64,000 nt of DNA, taken from positions 1 to 64,000 of the forward strand of contig NZ_JAECZB010000008.1 of NCBI RefSeq assembly GCF_016056295.1, written 5' to 3'. Every line of letters starts with the position of its first letter. Position 1 is the stretch's first letter. Below the pieces are notes generated by a model, which worked only from the letters and a program-made list of their open reading frames with translations, made no database searches and was not told the origin of the DNA. Shown in pieces: positions 9,576-18,811 of the stretch. This DNA comes from Atlanticothrix silvestris CENA357 (GTDB lineage: Bacteria; Cyanobacteriota; Cyanobacteriia; Cyanobacteriales; Nostocaceae). The position numbers and the translations under genes are program-made.

Positions 9576-12500
9576 CAGCAGCTAACGAACGGGCTTTGCG
9601 GAGTCTAGGGAGGGCAATTTCTCTCTCTAACGGCCAATTTTCTGTGGTTTTAGTGTGCTGCAACTATCGAGTCTTGCAAGAGCAAATACTGCAACAACTC
9701 GCAGAAAGATTTTTAGGAACGCACTACATTCAAAAGGTAGTTCTGCCTCACAATGCCAGGACTCTGTATACAAGTATTCATTTACAGATACTTACTGATG
9801 AGCAACCACCATTAGCATTGATGGTTTTGGGTTTAGAGTCAGTGGAGGGAATTGATGATTTATTGAGTTCAGTCAATCAGATTCGGGATGAATTTCGCAA
9901 ACGTCATCCATTTCCCATGATTGTATGGGTGAATGATCAAGTATTGCAAAAAGTGGCACGCTTAGCACCTGATTTTGCTAGTTGGGCCGCTACACCAATT
10001 AGATTTGAAATGACAACTCCCCAGTTGCTGCAATTTTTGCAACAAGAAACTGATTCTTTGTTTGCCAAAGTGCTGCCAACTGATGCTGTAGAACCCCAAA
10101 AAACTCAAGTAGGCGATAATCATTCCACCTTAGAGCAAGTCTGGGAACATAGCGATGAGCTTCAATTTGCCATTAAAGAGTTGCACGATCGCGGCATTAC
10201 CTTAGAACCAGAATTACACGCCAGTTTAAAATTTGTTTTTGGTCTTGATAATTATGTGAGCGATCGCATCAATATAGCTTTAAACCATTTTCGCCAAAGT
10301 TTGCAAATTTGGCAGCATTTAGCACAGCAAAATCACCCAGAAAATCACATTCCAAAACTTCCAAGTTCCTGGGGTACAGAATTAGAAATTGTCAACAATT
10401 ACACTTCACCTCCACTAAGACAGGGAGTTTTGCTATTTTATGTCGGTTTATGTCACTGCCGCCTAGCAGAGCAAAATCGCACAGAAAATCGCCGCCATTG
10501 GGAAGCGGCTAAATCTTATTTTCAGCAATGTTTAAATATTTTGCAGGTAGCTCAGCGTCCAGATATAGTTGCTGAGTTTATTGGTCAACTTACAGAAGTT
10601 TTACAACATCTAGAACAGTGGTCAGAATTACAAATTATTGCCGAACAATCTTTAGAGTTACATCAAACTTATGGCAGTCAAATCCAACTTGCTTGCGACT
10701 ATGGTTTTCTAGCACAAGTGGCAGTACAAGAGTCACGATGGGTACAGGCGAGTGTATTAGCCCATGTATGCTTACTAAAATTAGGAGAAGCGCAAAAACA
10801 TAATGATCCCCATCACTGCTTATTTCCCTTACTCTTGGCACAAGTTTATTATTTAATTTTAGCAAAAGCACAGCGAAATTTAGGTGAACGAAAAGTAGCG
10901 GGGGAATATTTAGAAAAAGCTAGCAAAGAACTACCAAAAGCTTTAGAAAATAGCGCTCATCAATACGATGCCCATCGTTATATTCGATTGTTGCGGACAT
11001 TGCGATCGCTTTATTTTGAAGCAGGTAGATATTTAGAAGCCTATTACATTAGACAAAAACGGCGTTCTGTCGAACAGCAGTATGGCTTTCGGGCTTTCAT
11101 TGGTGCAGGGCGTTTGCAACCCCAACGCCAAGTGACAAACCCAGCTTTAATGTCTCCCTCAAGTAGCAGCACTATTGCCCTAGAAATTGCCGCCTCTGGT
11201 CGAGAGCGAGATATTAATAACTTGATTGGCAGAATTAGCCGCGCCGATCAAAAGTTGACAGTAATTCACGGGCCATCAGGGGTAGGCAAGAGTTCTACTG
11301 TCACAGCGGGTTTAGTACCGGCATTGCAAAATCGGGCAGTGGGCGATCAAATTGCCGTGCCTGTAGTCTTGCAAGTTTATACTGACTGGGTGCAAGCATT
11401 AGGAAAATCTTTGAGCGAGTCTATATCTCATATTAAAAAAGAAGTAGCTCTTGCGCCGGAGGATTTGCCTGACTCTACCCAACTCGTTAATATTGATGAA
11501 ATTATCCAACAATTACAAGAAAATGCTAATAATCATCTGATCACCGTTTTAATTCTCGATCAGTTTGAAGAATTTTTCTTTGGATATAGCGATCGCCAGC
11601 AAAAACAAGAATTTGATAAATTTATTAGTCAGTGTTTAAATATATCCTTTGTGAAAGTTATTCTCACCTTACGAGAAGATTATTTGCATCGGTTATTAGA
11701 GTTTAAACATCTCTCTGCATTAGAAGCAATTAACAATAATATTCTCGATAAAAATATCCGCTACCAATTAAATAATTTTTCTCCAGAATATGCCAAAGCC
11801 ATTATTCGTCAGCTAACAGGACGTTCTCAATTTAACTTAGAACCTGCCTTAATTAATGCTTTAGTTGATGATTTAGCAACAGAATTAGGAGAAGTTAGAC
11901 CTATTGAATTGCAAGTTGTGGGAGCGCAACTCCAAGATGAGCGAATTACTACCTTAGAGCAATATCAGCAATATAGACCAAATAAACTTATTGAAAGATA
12001 TATCAAAGAATTAATTAAAGATTGCGGCCCAGAAAATGAACGAGCAGCGTTATTGGTCTTGTATTTTTTAACAGATGAAAGCAAGCAACGCCCTTTTAAA
12101 ACTCGTGCGGAATTAACAGCAGAATTAGCTGAAATCGAAGATGCTGCCAAATTAGAGTTAGTATTGGACATTTTAGTGAGTTCCGGTTTAGTAGTACTGT
12201 TTCCCGATATGCCGGAACGCTATCAACTAATTCATGATTATTTAGTAGACTTGATTCGTTATCTCCAACAACAAGAATCGAGTTTACAAGCCCAACTTAA
12301 CCAACTGCGTTATAAAGTAGAACAAAGCCAATCTGAGATTGAGCGACTCAAAAACGAACTCAGCCAAAAAAAGCAGCAAGCCAAACTAATAAATATTCAT
12401 CCCCAACCAGGATTAGATTTAGTTGCAGAATTACGAGAACTACGCAAGCGTGAAGAATTGAGTCAGTTAGAAATTGAGCAATTGCGAGCTGAACTCAAAG

Positions 12501-14650
12501 AAAAAGAATTAACTGCTCAACTAGCAGAAAGTCAAAAACAACAAAGGCTGAGTGAAGCGCGATTAAACCGCACACTGAAAATTGCTTTGGCTGCTTCATT
12601 TCTAGCCATATTAGGGTTAAGCGTCTCTATTGTTACAGCAGTAGATAGCGAAATTAAAACCCTCAGTGTATCTAGTGAAGCTCTATTTGCTTCCCAAAAA
12701 GGACTTGATGCTTTAAAAGAAGGTTTAAAGGCAGGTAAAAAACTACAACAAGCTGTTTGGGTAGATATTTCTACGAGAGAAAAAGTACAGACGGCGCTAT
12801 ATCAAGCACTTTCAGGAGCGAGAGAATATAACCGTTTAGAAGGACATAATTCTGGGGTAAATAGCGTTACATTTAGCCCCGAACGCTCTTTAATTGCTTC
12901 GGCAAGTGCAGATAATACAATCAAACTTTGGCGCTTTGATGGTAGTTTAGTGACGACTTTATCGGGACATGATGATGTCGTCAATAGCGTTACATTTAGT
13001 CCTAATGGACAACTTTTGGCATCTGCTAGTCAGGATAAGACAGTCAAACTCTGGAGTCGGGATGGTCAGCTGCTTACCACCTTACTTGGTCATGAGGGTG
13101 TAGTAAATAATGTTAGTTTCAGCCCTGATAGTCAATTCATTGCTTCAGCTAGTACAGATAAAACGGTCAAATTATGGAGCCGAGACGGCAAATTACTCCA
13201 CACATTAAAAGGGCATAATCTGGCGGTTTTGGGCGTAGCTTGGTCGCCTGACGGTCAAACCATCGCTTCTGCTGGTGCTGACAATAGTATCAACCTTTGG
13301 AATCGGGATGGTCAGTTGCTCAAAACTTGGGAAGGACACGAAGACGCGGTGAAAAGTATTACCTGGTCGCCGGATGGTCGGATTATTGCCACCGCTAGTT
13401 TAGACAAAACTATTAAACTTTGGAATACCACAGGTCAGCTGTTGAGGATTTTGTCAGGCCATAGTGCAGGAGTTACTAGTGTCAATTTTAGCCCTAATGG
13501 TAATACTATTGCCTCAGCCAGCACCGACGAAACGATCAAACTTTGGACTTCCCAAGGTGTGCTGCTAGGAACTTTAAAAGGACATAATAATTGGGTCAAT
13601 AGCGTCAATTTTAGTCCAGATGGTCGCACCCTGTCTTCTGCTAGTCGTGACAAAACTATCAAACTTTGGCATTGGGATGAGGTGCTGCTACGAAATCCCA
13701 AAATTAATAATGACAATTGGATTACTAGTATTAGTTTTAGCCCAAGCGATCGCACTTTAGCAGCAGCAAGTCAAGATCAAACTATCAAACTTTTAAGTCG
13801 CAATGGTAAATTGCTCAGTACCTTAAAAGGTCATCAGGGTCAAGTTTGGGGCGTTAGCTTTAGTCCTGATGGTCAGACTATCGCCTCGGCTAGTAGAGAT
13901 AAAACACTGAAGCTTTGGGGTCGTGACGGTAAACTACTAAAAACCTTGCAGGGTCATCAAGATGCGGTTTTGGGCGTGGCTTGGACACCTGATGGTCAAG
14001 AAATTGCCTCGGCTAGTAAAGATAAAACAGTGAAGCTTTGGAGCCGAGACGGTAAACTAATCAAAACCTTGCAAGGACATCAAGATGCAGTTAATTGGGT
14101 CAGCTTTAGTCCTGATGGTAAGCTTTTAGCCTCTGCTAGCGATGACAAAACCGTGAAGCTTTGGAACCGTGGTGGTAAATTACTACATACCCTAAATGGG
14201 CACAGTCGTCGAGTCAACGGGGTAGCATGGTCGCCTGATAGTCAGGAGTTAGCCTCAGTTAGTATTGATAGCACGGTCAAACTTTGGAGTCGGGACGGAC
14301 TTTTGTTAAGCAATCTCGTAGGGGACGGCGATAGTTTCATTAGTGTCAGTTTTAGTCCCGATGGCAAAACTTTAGCTGCTTCTAGTGATAACAAAGTCAG
14401 GCTTTGGAACCGACAAGGAACTTTGTTAATTGCTTTGAAAGGTGATAAAGAAGAGTTAACTAGTGTCAGCTTTAGTCCTGATAGCAAGACTCTGGCTGCG
14501 GGTAGTGGTAACGGTACAGTGATTTTCCGCGATCTGGAAGATATCAAACTAGAAAATTTACTAGCGCGGGGTTGCAACTTATTACAAAATTATTTACAGA
14601 CTAACCCGAAAGTTACAAGAAGCGATCGCGCCTTGTGTTTTGGTAGATGA
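9545..14650 (+). CDS. TPR-STAND NTPase-WD40 repeat giant protein
   Basis: Signalling protein of 1701 residues. Order of parts: an N-terminal domain (1-170) resembling a degenerate NTPase; a helical TPR-like region (about 210-540); a STAND-type NTPase with P-loop GPSGVGKSS near 575 and Walker B VLILDQFEEFFF near 668; a charged coiled coil (about 908-1005); one hydrophobic segment (IALAASFLAILGLSVSIV, about 1012-1030); and 13-14 WD40 repeats (about 1097-1662) with the recurring core KLWSRDG. The layout matches STAND proteins in which WD40 propellers sense a partner and ATP-driven oligomerisation relays the signal. The repeats are so similar to each other that recent duplication or homogenisation is likely. 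The ATG used lies inside the upstream gene, 31 bp before its stop; a later start would lose little of the fold. Confidence 0.85.
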   Translation: MVERHPQANITAANERALRSLGRAISLSNGQFSVVLVCCNYRVLQEQILQQLAERFLGTHYIQKVVLPHNARTLYTSIHLQILTDEQPPLALMVLGLESVEGIDDLLSSVNQIRDEFRKRHPFPMIVWVNDQVLQKVARLAPDFASWAATPIRFEMTTPQLLQFLQQETDSLFAKVLPTDAVEPQKTQVGDNHSTLEQVWEHSDELQFAIKELHDRGITLEPELHASLKFVFGLDNYVSDRINIALNHFRQSLQIWQHLAQQNHPENHIPKLPSSWGTELEIVNNYTSPPLRQGVLLFYVGLCHCRLAEQNRTENRRHWEAAKSYFQQCLNILQVAQRPDIVAEFIGQLTEVLQHLEQWSELQIIAEQSLELHQTYGSQIQLACDYGFLAQVAVQESRWVQASVLAHVCLLKLGEAQKHNDPHHCLFPLLLAQVYYLILAKAQRNLGERKVAGEYLEKASKELPKALENSAHQYDAHRYIRLLRTLRSLYFEAGRYLEAYYIRQKRRSVEQQYGFRAFIGAGRLQPQRQVTNPALMSPSSSSTIALEIAASGRERDINNLIGRISRADQKLTVIHGPSGVGKSSTVTAGLVPALQNRAVGDQIAVPVVLQVYTDWVQALGKSLSESISHIKKEVALAPEDLPDSTQLVNIDEIIQQLQENANNHLITVLILDQFEEFFFGYSDRQQKQEFDKFISQCLNISFVKVILTLREDYLHRLLEFKHLSALEAINNNILDKNIRYQLNNFSPEYAKAIIRQLTGRSQFNLEPALINALVDDLATELGEVRPIELQVVGAQLQDERITTLEQYQQYRPNKLIERYIKELIKDCGPENERAALLVLYFLTDESKQRPFKTRAELTAELAEIEDAAKLELVLDILVSSGLVVLFPDMPERYQLIHDYLVDLIRYLQQQESSLQAQLNQLRYKVEQSQSEIERLKNELSQKKQQAKLINIHPQPGLDLVAELRELRKREELSQLEIEQLRAELKEKELTAQLAESQKQQRLSEARLNRTLKIALAASFLAILGLSVSIVTAVDSEIKTLSVSSEALFASQKGLDALKEGLKAGKKLQQAVWVDISTREKVQTALYQALSGAREYNRLEGHNSGVNSVTFSPERSLIASASADNTIKLWRFDGSLVTTLSGHDDVVNSVTFSPNGQLLASASQDKTVKLWSRDGQLLTTLLGHEGVVNNVSFSPDSQFIASASTDKTVKLWSRDGKLLHTLKGHNLAVLGVAWSPDGQTIASAGADNSINLWNRDGQLLKTWEGHEDAVKSITWSPDGRIIATASLDKTIKLWNTTGQLLRILSGHSAGVTSVNFSPNGNTIASASTDETIKLWTSQGVLLGTLKGHNNWVNSVNFSPDGRTLSSASRDKTIKLWHWDEVLLRNPKINNDNWITSISFSPSDRTLAAASQDQTIKLLSRNGKLLSTLKGHQGQVWGVSFSPDGQTIASASRDKTLKLWGRDGKLLKTLQGHQDAVLGVAWTPDGQEIASASKDKTVKLWSRDGKLIKTLQGHQDAVNWVSFSPDGKLLASASDDKTVKLWNRGGKLLHTLNGHSRRVNGVAWSPDSQELASVSIDSTVKLWSRDGLLLSNLVGDGDSFISVSFSPDGKTLAASSDNKVRLWNRQGTLLIALKGDKEELTSVSFSPDSKTLAAGSGNGTVIFRDLEDIKLENLLARGCNLLQNYLQTNPKVTRSDRALCFGR

Positions 14651-14654
14651 TACT

Positions 14655-14738
14655 AATTCGTAATTCGTAGTAAAGCTGACTTAAAAATACTCCTTCGACC
14701 AATATCAACATGGAGACTCCAATGCCCCATGCCCAATA
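14655..14738. repeat. Heptamer repeat remnants (AATTCGT and CCCAATG types)
   Basis: The short gap holds AATTCGTAATTCGTAG (about 14656-14671) and a CCCCATGCCCAATA tract (about 14723-14738). Both motifs recur elsewhere in this window in longer tracts: the first at 33554, 45000, 48426 and 61444, the second at 40-80. Confidence 0.5.
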
Positions 14739-14745
14739 CATCTTA

Positions 14746-15594
14746 TTAAACTAAAGTAATTACAGTTACTTCTGGCGGACAAAATAAGCGTCCTGGTCGA
14801 TAAGTTCCCAAGCCACGATTAACATACAATTGATTGTCTGCAACTTGGTGAAACCCCTGCGCCCACTCCCAATATCGCACTACTTTTGAACAATCTCCTA
14901 ATAAAAAGGGTACCCAACGCCGCATTTTTTTGGGTAGTTGTTTCAGTAGCTTTTTATAATGAAAAACCACAGGGCCAATGCCTGGGATCACAATATGACC
15001 ACCGTGGGTATGACCCGATAATTGCAGATCTACGCGCCACTGTGCCAATATTTTGGCAGTATCTGGGTTGTGAGATAAAACAATCCGAGGTATGGCTGGG
15101 TCTATTTGCTTCATAACTGGTGCAGGACTAAATTCTTTTGACCAATAATCAGCAAGTCCTACTAGTGGTAATTCTTGCCCTAATGGATAGGCAATTTCAT
15201 TCCAGAGGACGTGAACCCCAATACTAGTGAATGCATCTGTAACTTCTGCTTGGGAGTGACTGTAGTGTATGTCATGGTTGCCGAGTACAGCATAAATACC
15301 ATAGCGACTTTGTAGATGTTTGAGTCGTAACACAAGTTGATGAATCGGTGTGGGATCGTCAGTGACGTAATCACCAGTTAATACAATTAAATCGGGTTCA
15401 GCTTCGTTAGTAGCAACGATCGCTTCTTCTAACATTTTTTCCGATAGCCGCAAACCATCATAATGAAAGTCTGACAATTGTACTAATCTTGTACCTTGTA
15501 AAGATGGGGGAAGTTCCGCAATCTTAACCGTTAATTTATCTACACTTAAACAACCCGTAAACAACCAGTGCATAATACGATAGATACTCCTCAT
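14746..15594 (-). CDS. Metallophosphoesterase (YkuE-like)
   Basis: Calcineurin-like phosphoesterase of 282 residues. The family's metal-binding motifs appear in order: LVQLSDFHYDG (D and H), DLIVLTGDYVTDD (GD), VLGNHDIHYS (GNHD), IVLSHNPD (H) and LQLSGHTHGGHIVIPG (GHTHGG). This set defines a dinuclear-metal phosphatase. It is most like the YkuE/YaeI branch, some of which act on membrane lipids such as UDP-diacylglucosamine or phospholipids, but the substrate cannot be assigned. The hydrophobic N-terminal stretch (IMHWLFTGCLSV) may anchor it to the membrane. It lies downstream of mraY on the same strand but a strong terminator separates them. Confidence 0.88.
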   Translation of the reverse strand: MRSIYRIMHWLFTGCLSVDKLTVKIAELPPSLQGTRLVQLSDFHYDGLRLSEKMLEEAIVATNEAEPDLIVLTGDYVTDDPTPIHQLVLRLKHLQSRYGIYAVLGNHDIHYSHSQAEVTDAFTSIGVHVLWNEIAYPLGQELPLVGLADYWSKEFSPAPVMKQIDPAIPRIVLSHNPDTAKILAQWRVDLQLSGHTHGGHIVIPGIGPVVFHYKKLLKQLPKKMRRWVPFLLGDCSKVVRYWEWAQGFHQVADNQLYVNRGLGTYRPGRLFCPPEVTVITLV

Positions 15595-15756
15595 ACCAGC
15601 GTTTACAGCTTATCAAAAATTAAAATGTATCTCGAATAAATGCAAAAATTTAATATGAACTTATTAATTTTATAGGGTGATGTCTCTAACTTATGGCGAA
15701 TAAAATAGGCCTTTTGATAGATGATTTTTCCCTATTCTCTATTCCCTTTCATATAT

Positions 15757-15790
15757 AAAAACAATAACCCCTGCATTTGCGGGGGTTATT
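15757..15790 (-). terminator. Rho-independent terminator of mraY
   Basis: Perfect 9-bp arms AATAACCCC (15763-15771) and GGGGTTATT (15782-15790) with a 10-base loop. On the minus strand the hairpin is followed by G and five T residues. It lies 32 bp past the mraY stop. Confidence 0.85.
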
Positions 15791-15821
15791 CATTGGTCTT
15801 CCACTAATTGTAATTAAAGAT

Positions 15822-16925
15822 TCAAAATGGCGCGATCGCCCAACAAATTGCAGCTAAGATAGCGGCGATTATATAAAATACGGCAACTACTTGCAATTCT
15901 GACCAGCCGGTTAATTCTAGGTGATGGTGTAGAGGAGCCATTTTAAACAAACGCTTACCTTTCCCATCTGGCCCCTTGGTGGCTTTGTAGTAACTCACCT
16001 GTGCCATTACAGAAAGAGTTTCTACGAAAAAGATACCACTGAGAATAAACAAAGCTACTAAGCTGTTTGTTAGCAGTGCTACAGCCGCTAAAGCTCCTCC
16101 CAGTGCCAAAGAACCAGTATCACCCATAAAAACACGGGCTGGGTTGCGGTTATGGGCTAAGAAACCTAAGCAACTACCACTTAAAGCCGCACAGAAGACC
16201 ATTAATCCTAAAGATGTAGGGGCTACTAATGCGCCTAGCGCCAGTAAAGCGATCGCCACTGTTCCTGCGGCTAAGCCATCAATGCCATCAGTTAAATTAG
16301 TTGCATTACTCTCTGCAACTAACACAAACCCAGCCAAAGGCCAGAATAAAAAACCTAATGGTAATACCCAGCCCACTCCAGGCAAAGCAATATTTGTAAT
16401 ATTAGCTGGTTGATTAAACATCAACCACAGACAAAACACGACTGCAAAACCAACTTGCAAAGCCAGTTTCATCCGGGGAGATATACCTTTATTAGACTTA
16501 CGGCGGAGGATTTGCCAATCATCAATCCAGCCAATAAACCCATAGCTGAGTGTCAAAGCTGAGACAGCAAGTACTTCTTTAGTAAAATCAGAACAGACAC
16601 AGGCAATTATCACAGCTACGGGGATAAAAAATATACCCCCCATTGTTGGTGTCCCTGCCTTTTTTAAATGAGCTTGTGGCCCATCTTCGCGGATTATTTG
16701 CCCAGTTTTGAGTGCTTGTAACAGGGGTATGACTACGTACCCGATAACAGCCGAACTCACAGCACCCAACAAGAGTGGCAGAGTCAGCGACATACCTTGC
16801 AAGGGCAATCTATTGCCCATCCAATCAAAAATCAGTGCTGCTACACCTAGCCCGGTGGCTAAACAAGAAGCTAGACCGATACCAGAAAAATTCAATCCTT
16901 CGTTAGGAGATAATTTAGCGTCCAC
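15822..16925 (-). CDS. mraY: Phospho-N-acetylmuramoyl-pentapeptide transferase
   Basis: Membrane enzyme that transfers phospho-MurNAc-pentapeptide from UDP to undecaprenyl phosphate, making lipid I for peptidoglycan. Ten or so hydrophobic helices are visible. Family motifs: GGIFFIPVA with the preceding KKAGTPTMGG, GWIDDWQ with the catalytic Asp pair near 137-138, NLTDGIDGLAAG, FMGDTGSLALGG, and the histidine motif MAPLHHHLELTGWSE near the C-terminus. The 367-residue length is normal for cyanobacteria. It is not beside the usual mur/fts cluster here, as is common in cyanobacteria. Confidence 0.97.
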   Translation of the reverse strand: MDAKLSPNEGLNFSGIGLASCLATGLGVAALIFDWMGNRLPLQGMSLTLPLLLGAVSSAVIGYVVIPLLQALKTGQIIREDGPQAHLKKAGTPTMGGIFFIPVAVIIACVCSDFTKEVLAVSALTLSYGFIGWIDDWQILRRKSNKGISPRMKLALQVGFAVVFCLWLMFNQPANITNIALPGVGWVLPLGFLFWPLAGFVLVAESNATNLTDGIDGLAAGTVAIALLALGALVAPTSLGLMVFCAALSGSCLGFLAHNRNPARVFMGDTGSLALGGALAAVALLTNSLVALFILSGIFFVETLSVMAQVSYYKATKGPDGKGKRLFKMAPLHHHLELTGWSELQVVAVFYIIAAILAAICWAIAPF

Positions 16926-17007
16926 GGAAATTTCCCTTCACTCCACACTTACAAAACTGAACAGCAGGGACGATAGATATCACCAAGTTTCAACCTGCCT
17001 CAACAGG

Positions 17008-17250
17008 CTAATCTTCGCTTATGCTCACATCATCGTCATCATCAAGATCGTAGTCGTTGATGCCGTCTTCTCCACCGAGAAAATCTGATATTTCTTCGTG
17101 ATCTTCATTCCGAAGATCGCGTTCGTGAACTTCACGGGCTATGAGACGACCGTTAGTTTGCAACCAGTCCAACAAAGAGGACTCTTGCTTTAAAGGAATT
17201 ACAGTAGCTCGCTGGTTACGAGGTGCTTCACGTAAAGGAGAATTCAACAT
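17008..17250 (-). CDS. DUF3134 family small acidic protein
   Basis: Cyanobacterial protein of 80 residues starting MLNSPLREAPRNQ, followed by VIPLKQESSLLDWLQTNGRLIARE and a very acidic tail (DYDLDDDDDVSISED). The ATG at 17250 is preferred over an in-frame TTG 15 bp upstream because the family typically begins MLNSPL. The function is unknown. It is transcribed in the same direction as mraY, just upstream of it on the minus strand (83 bp apart), so co-transcription is possible. Confidence 0.75.
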   Translation of the reverse strand: MLNSPLREAPRNQRATVIPLKQESSLLDWLQTNGRLIAREVHERDLRNEDHEEISDFLGGEDGINDYDLDDDDDVSISED

Positions 17251-17480
17251 ACGACCAATACACAAGAGGGTTTATGTAACTAGACATTAAGAAGTCTATC
17301 ACTTGACACGGAAGAATTTAGTTATTCATACATTCAACTCGTGGGTTGATAAATCCGCAAGCTGGCAAAAATCTTTTATTTAATACTGGCAAGGCAATTA
17401 GAAATAGATTCTTATTAATTTGCACGGCTTTATACATAGGACATTAATATCGACTTAATAAAGGTGATAGGTGATAGGCA

Positions 17481-18065
17481 ATGATGGGAAAAGCGGCTTT
17501 AATCGATGCGATCGCTGGTACTAATCGCGGTTTACTGGCAAGTGATCAGCAAAAACAGGCTATCTTAGTGGCGATCGCTAACTTAGAAGACCTTAACCCT
17601 ACACCGTGTCCGGTGGAAGCAAGCAACTTGCTAGATGGCAATTGGCGATTACTATACACCACTAGCAACGGTCTTTTAAACTTAGATCGCGTACCTTTGT
17701 GTAAACTTGGTCAAATTTATCAGTGTATTCGGGTAAATACTACCAGCGTTTACAACATAGCTGAGATTTACGGCTTACCATATCTCGAAGGATTAGTGAG
17801 CGTAGCTGCGAAATTTGAACCAGTTTCAGGTCGTCGTGTCCAAGTAAAATTTCAGCGGTCTATTGTCGGTTTACAACGTTTAATTGGGTACAGTTCACCA
17901 GAAAACTTTATCCAACAAATTGAAGCTGGTCAAAAATTTACGGCAATTGATGTTCCCATCAACAGTGATACACAACAAGGCTGGTTAGACATCACTTATA
18001 TAGATAGCGATTTGCGAATTGGCAGGGGCAACGAGGGTAGTGTGTTTGTTTTAAGCAAAACATAG
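17481..18065 (+). CDS. PAP/fibrillin family protein
   Basis: Plastid-lipid-associated protein (fibrillin/plastoglobulin) homologue of 194 residues. Recognisable features are the N-terminal helix KAALIDAIAGTNRGLLAS, the strand LLDGNWRLLYTTSNGLLNLDR, and the C-terminal LDITYIDSDLRIGRGNEGSVFVLSK, which forms the family's lipocalin-like beta-barrel. Members bind lipids in thylakoids and are linked to photoprotection and plastoglobule-like bodies. Two adjacent ATG codons are possible starts. It precedes psaE by 290 bp. Confidence 0.88.
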   Translation: MMGKAALIDAIAGTNRGLLASDQQKQAILVAIANLEDLNPTPCPVEASNLLDGNWRLLYTTSNGLLNLDRVPLCKLGQIYQCIRVNTTSVYNIAEIYGLPYLEGLVSVAAKFEPVSGRRVQVKFQRSIVGLQRLIGYSSPENFIQQIEAGQKFTAIDVPINSDTQQGWLDITYIDSDLRIGRGNEGSVFVLSKT

Positions 18066-18221
18066 GAGTTTTTACATAAAGCATTTGCGAACGAACTTAG
18101 TCGATTGTAGGAACTTTGTCAAGGAGGGTGTGACCTCATTTTAGGTTTGGCACGTGAGGATTAGAACTACCGAGAGAGGGAGATAGGCATTAGGGGAGCA
18201 GGAGGAGTAAATAACTAACTT

Positions 18222-18249
18222 TTGACTGTTGACCGTTGAACATTAACCA
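18222..18249. repeat. TTGACNG heptamer repeat upstream of psaE
   Basis: Four consecutive 7-mers TTGACTG, TTGACCG, TTGAACA and TTAACCA lie about 110 bp before the psaE start. They are STRR-like. TTGAC also resembles a -35 element, so the tract may matter to psaE promoter reading, but I cannot place a matching -10 with confidence. Confidence 0.45.
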
Positions 18250-18355
18250 ATTAGATAAATAACTTAATAAAGCCTCTAGCAGAGACCTTCAGGTTGTAGA
18301 GTGAAATCAATTAGCCCCATATATTGGCGATTGATAACTAAAAGGGAAAATAATC

Positions 18356-18568
18356 ATGGTTCAACGTGGTTCTAAAGTACGTGTTCTCCGCCCCGAATCC
18401 TACTGGTTTCAGGATTTAGGAACCGTGGCTTCTGTTGATCAAAGCGGCATCAAATACCCAGTAATTGTCCGGTTTGAAAAGGTAAATTACGCTGGTATCA
18501 ATACCAATAACTTTGCCCCGGATGAATTAATCGAGGTAGAAGCACCTAAAGCTAAGCCTAAAAAATAA
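18356..18568 (+). CDS. psaE: Photosystem I subunit IV (PsaE)
   Basis: Small stromal-side PSI subunit (70 residues) with an SH3-like barrel that helps ferredoxin docking and cyclic electron flow. The N-terminus [20 protein letters not shown] and the segments [19 protein letters not shown] and [11 protein letters not shown] are diagnostic. The C-terminal AKPKK tail is typical of cyanobacteria. Neighbours mutM and ndhO follow on the same strand. A terminator-like hairpin lies downstream (18681). Confidence 0.98.
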   Translation: MVQRGSKVRVLRPESYWFQDLGTVASVDQSGIKYPVIVRFEKVNYAGINTNNFAPDELIEVEAPKAKPKK

Positions 18569-18680
18569 GCAGCAAAGCCTAAAAGGGATTATTTGATGAG
18601 ATGATGAAGGGAAGCCTTAAGTATGAAGTATGAAACTTTCATTTCTTTCATCCTTCAACATAGCCTACTCTACTCTACAA

Positions 18681-18715
18681 GAAACCGACCTGCGGGTATT
18701 TACGGGTTCTTTTTG
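18681..18715 (+). terminator. Probable psaE terminator
   Basis: An imperfect two-level hairpin (GAAACCG pairing with CGGGTTC, inner ACC/GGGT) is followed by five T residues. It lies about 110 bp beyond the psaE stop and before mutM. Confidence 0.4.
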
Positions 18716-18811
18716 GTAGTGTGGTCAGCTACCAAGAGGTGTCTACATATTTCTTCGTCTTGTCTGCTTTGATCCCTAAAGTACATCAAATTGTTTGCTT
18801 AATCAGCTTTA

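Noticed and set aside
12802-14577. Antisense ORFs within the WD40 regions
   Set aside because: They mirror the periodic WD40 repeats and have no start signals or domain content.
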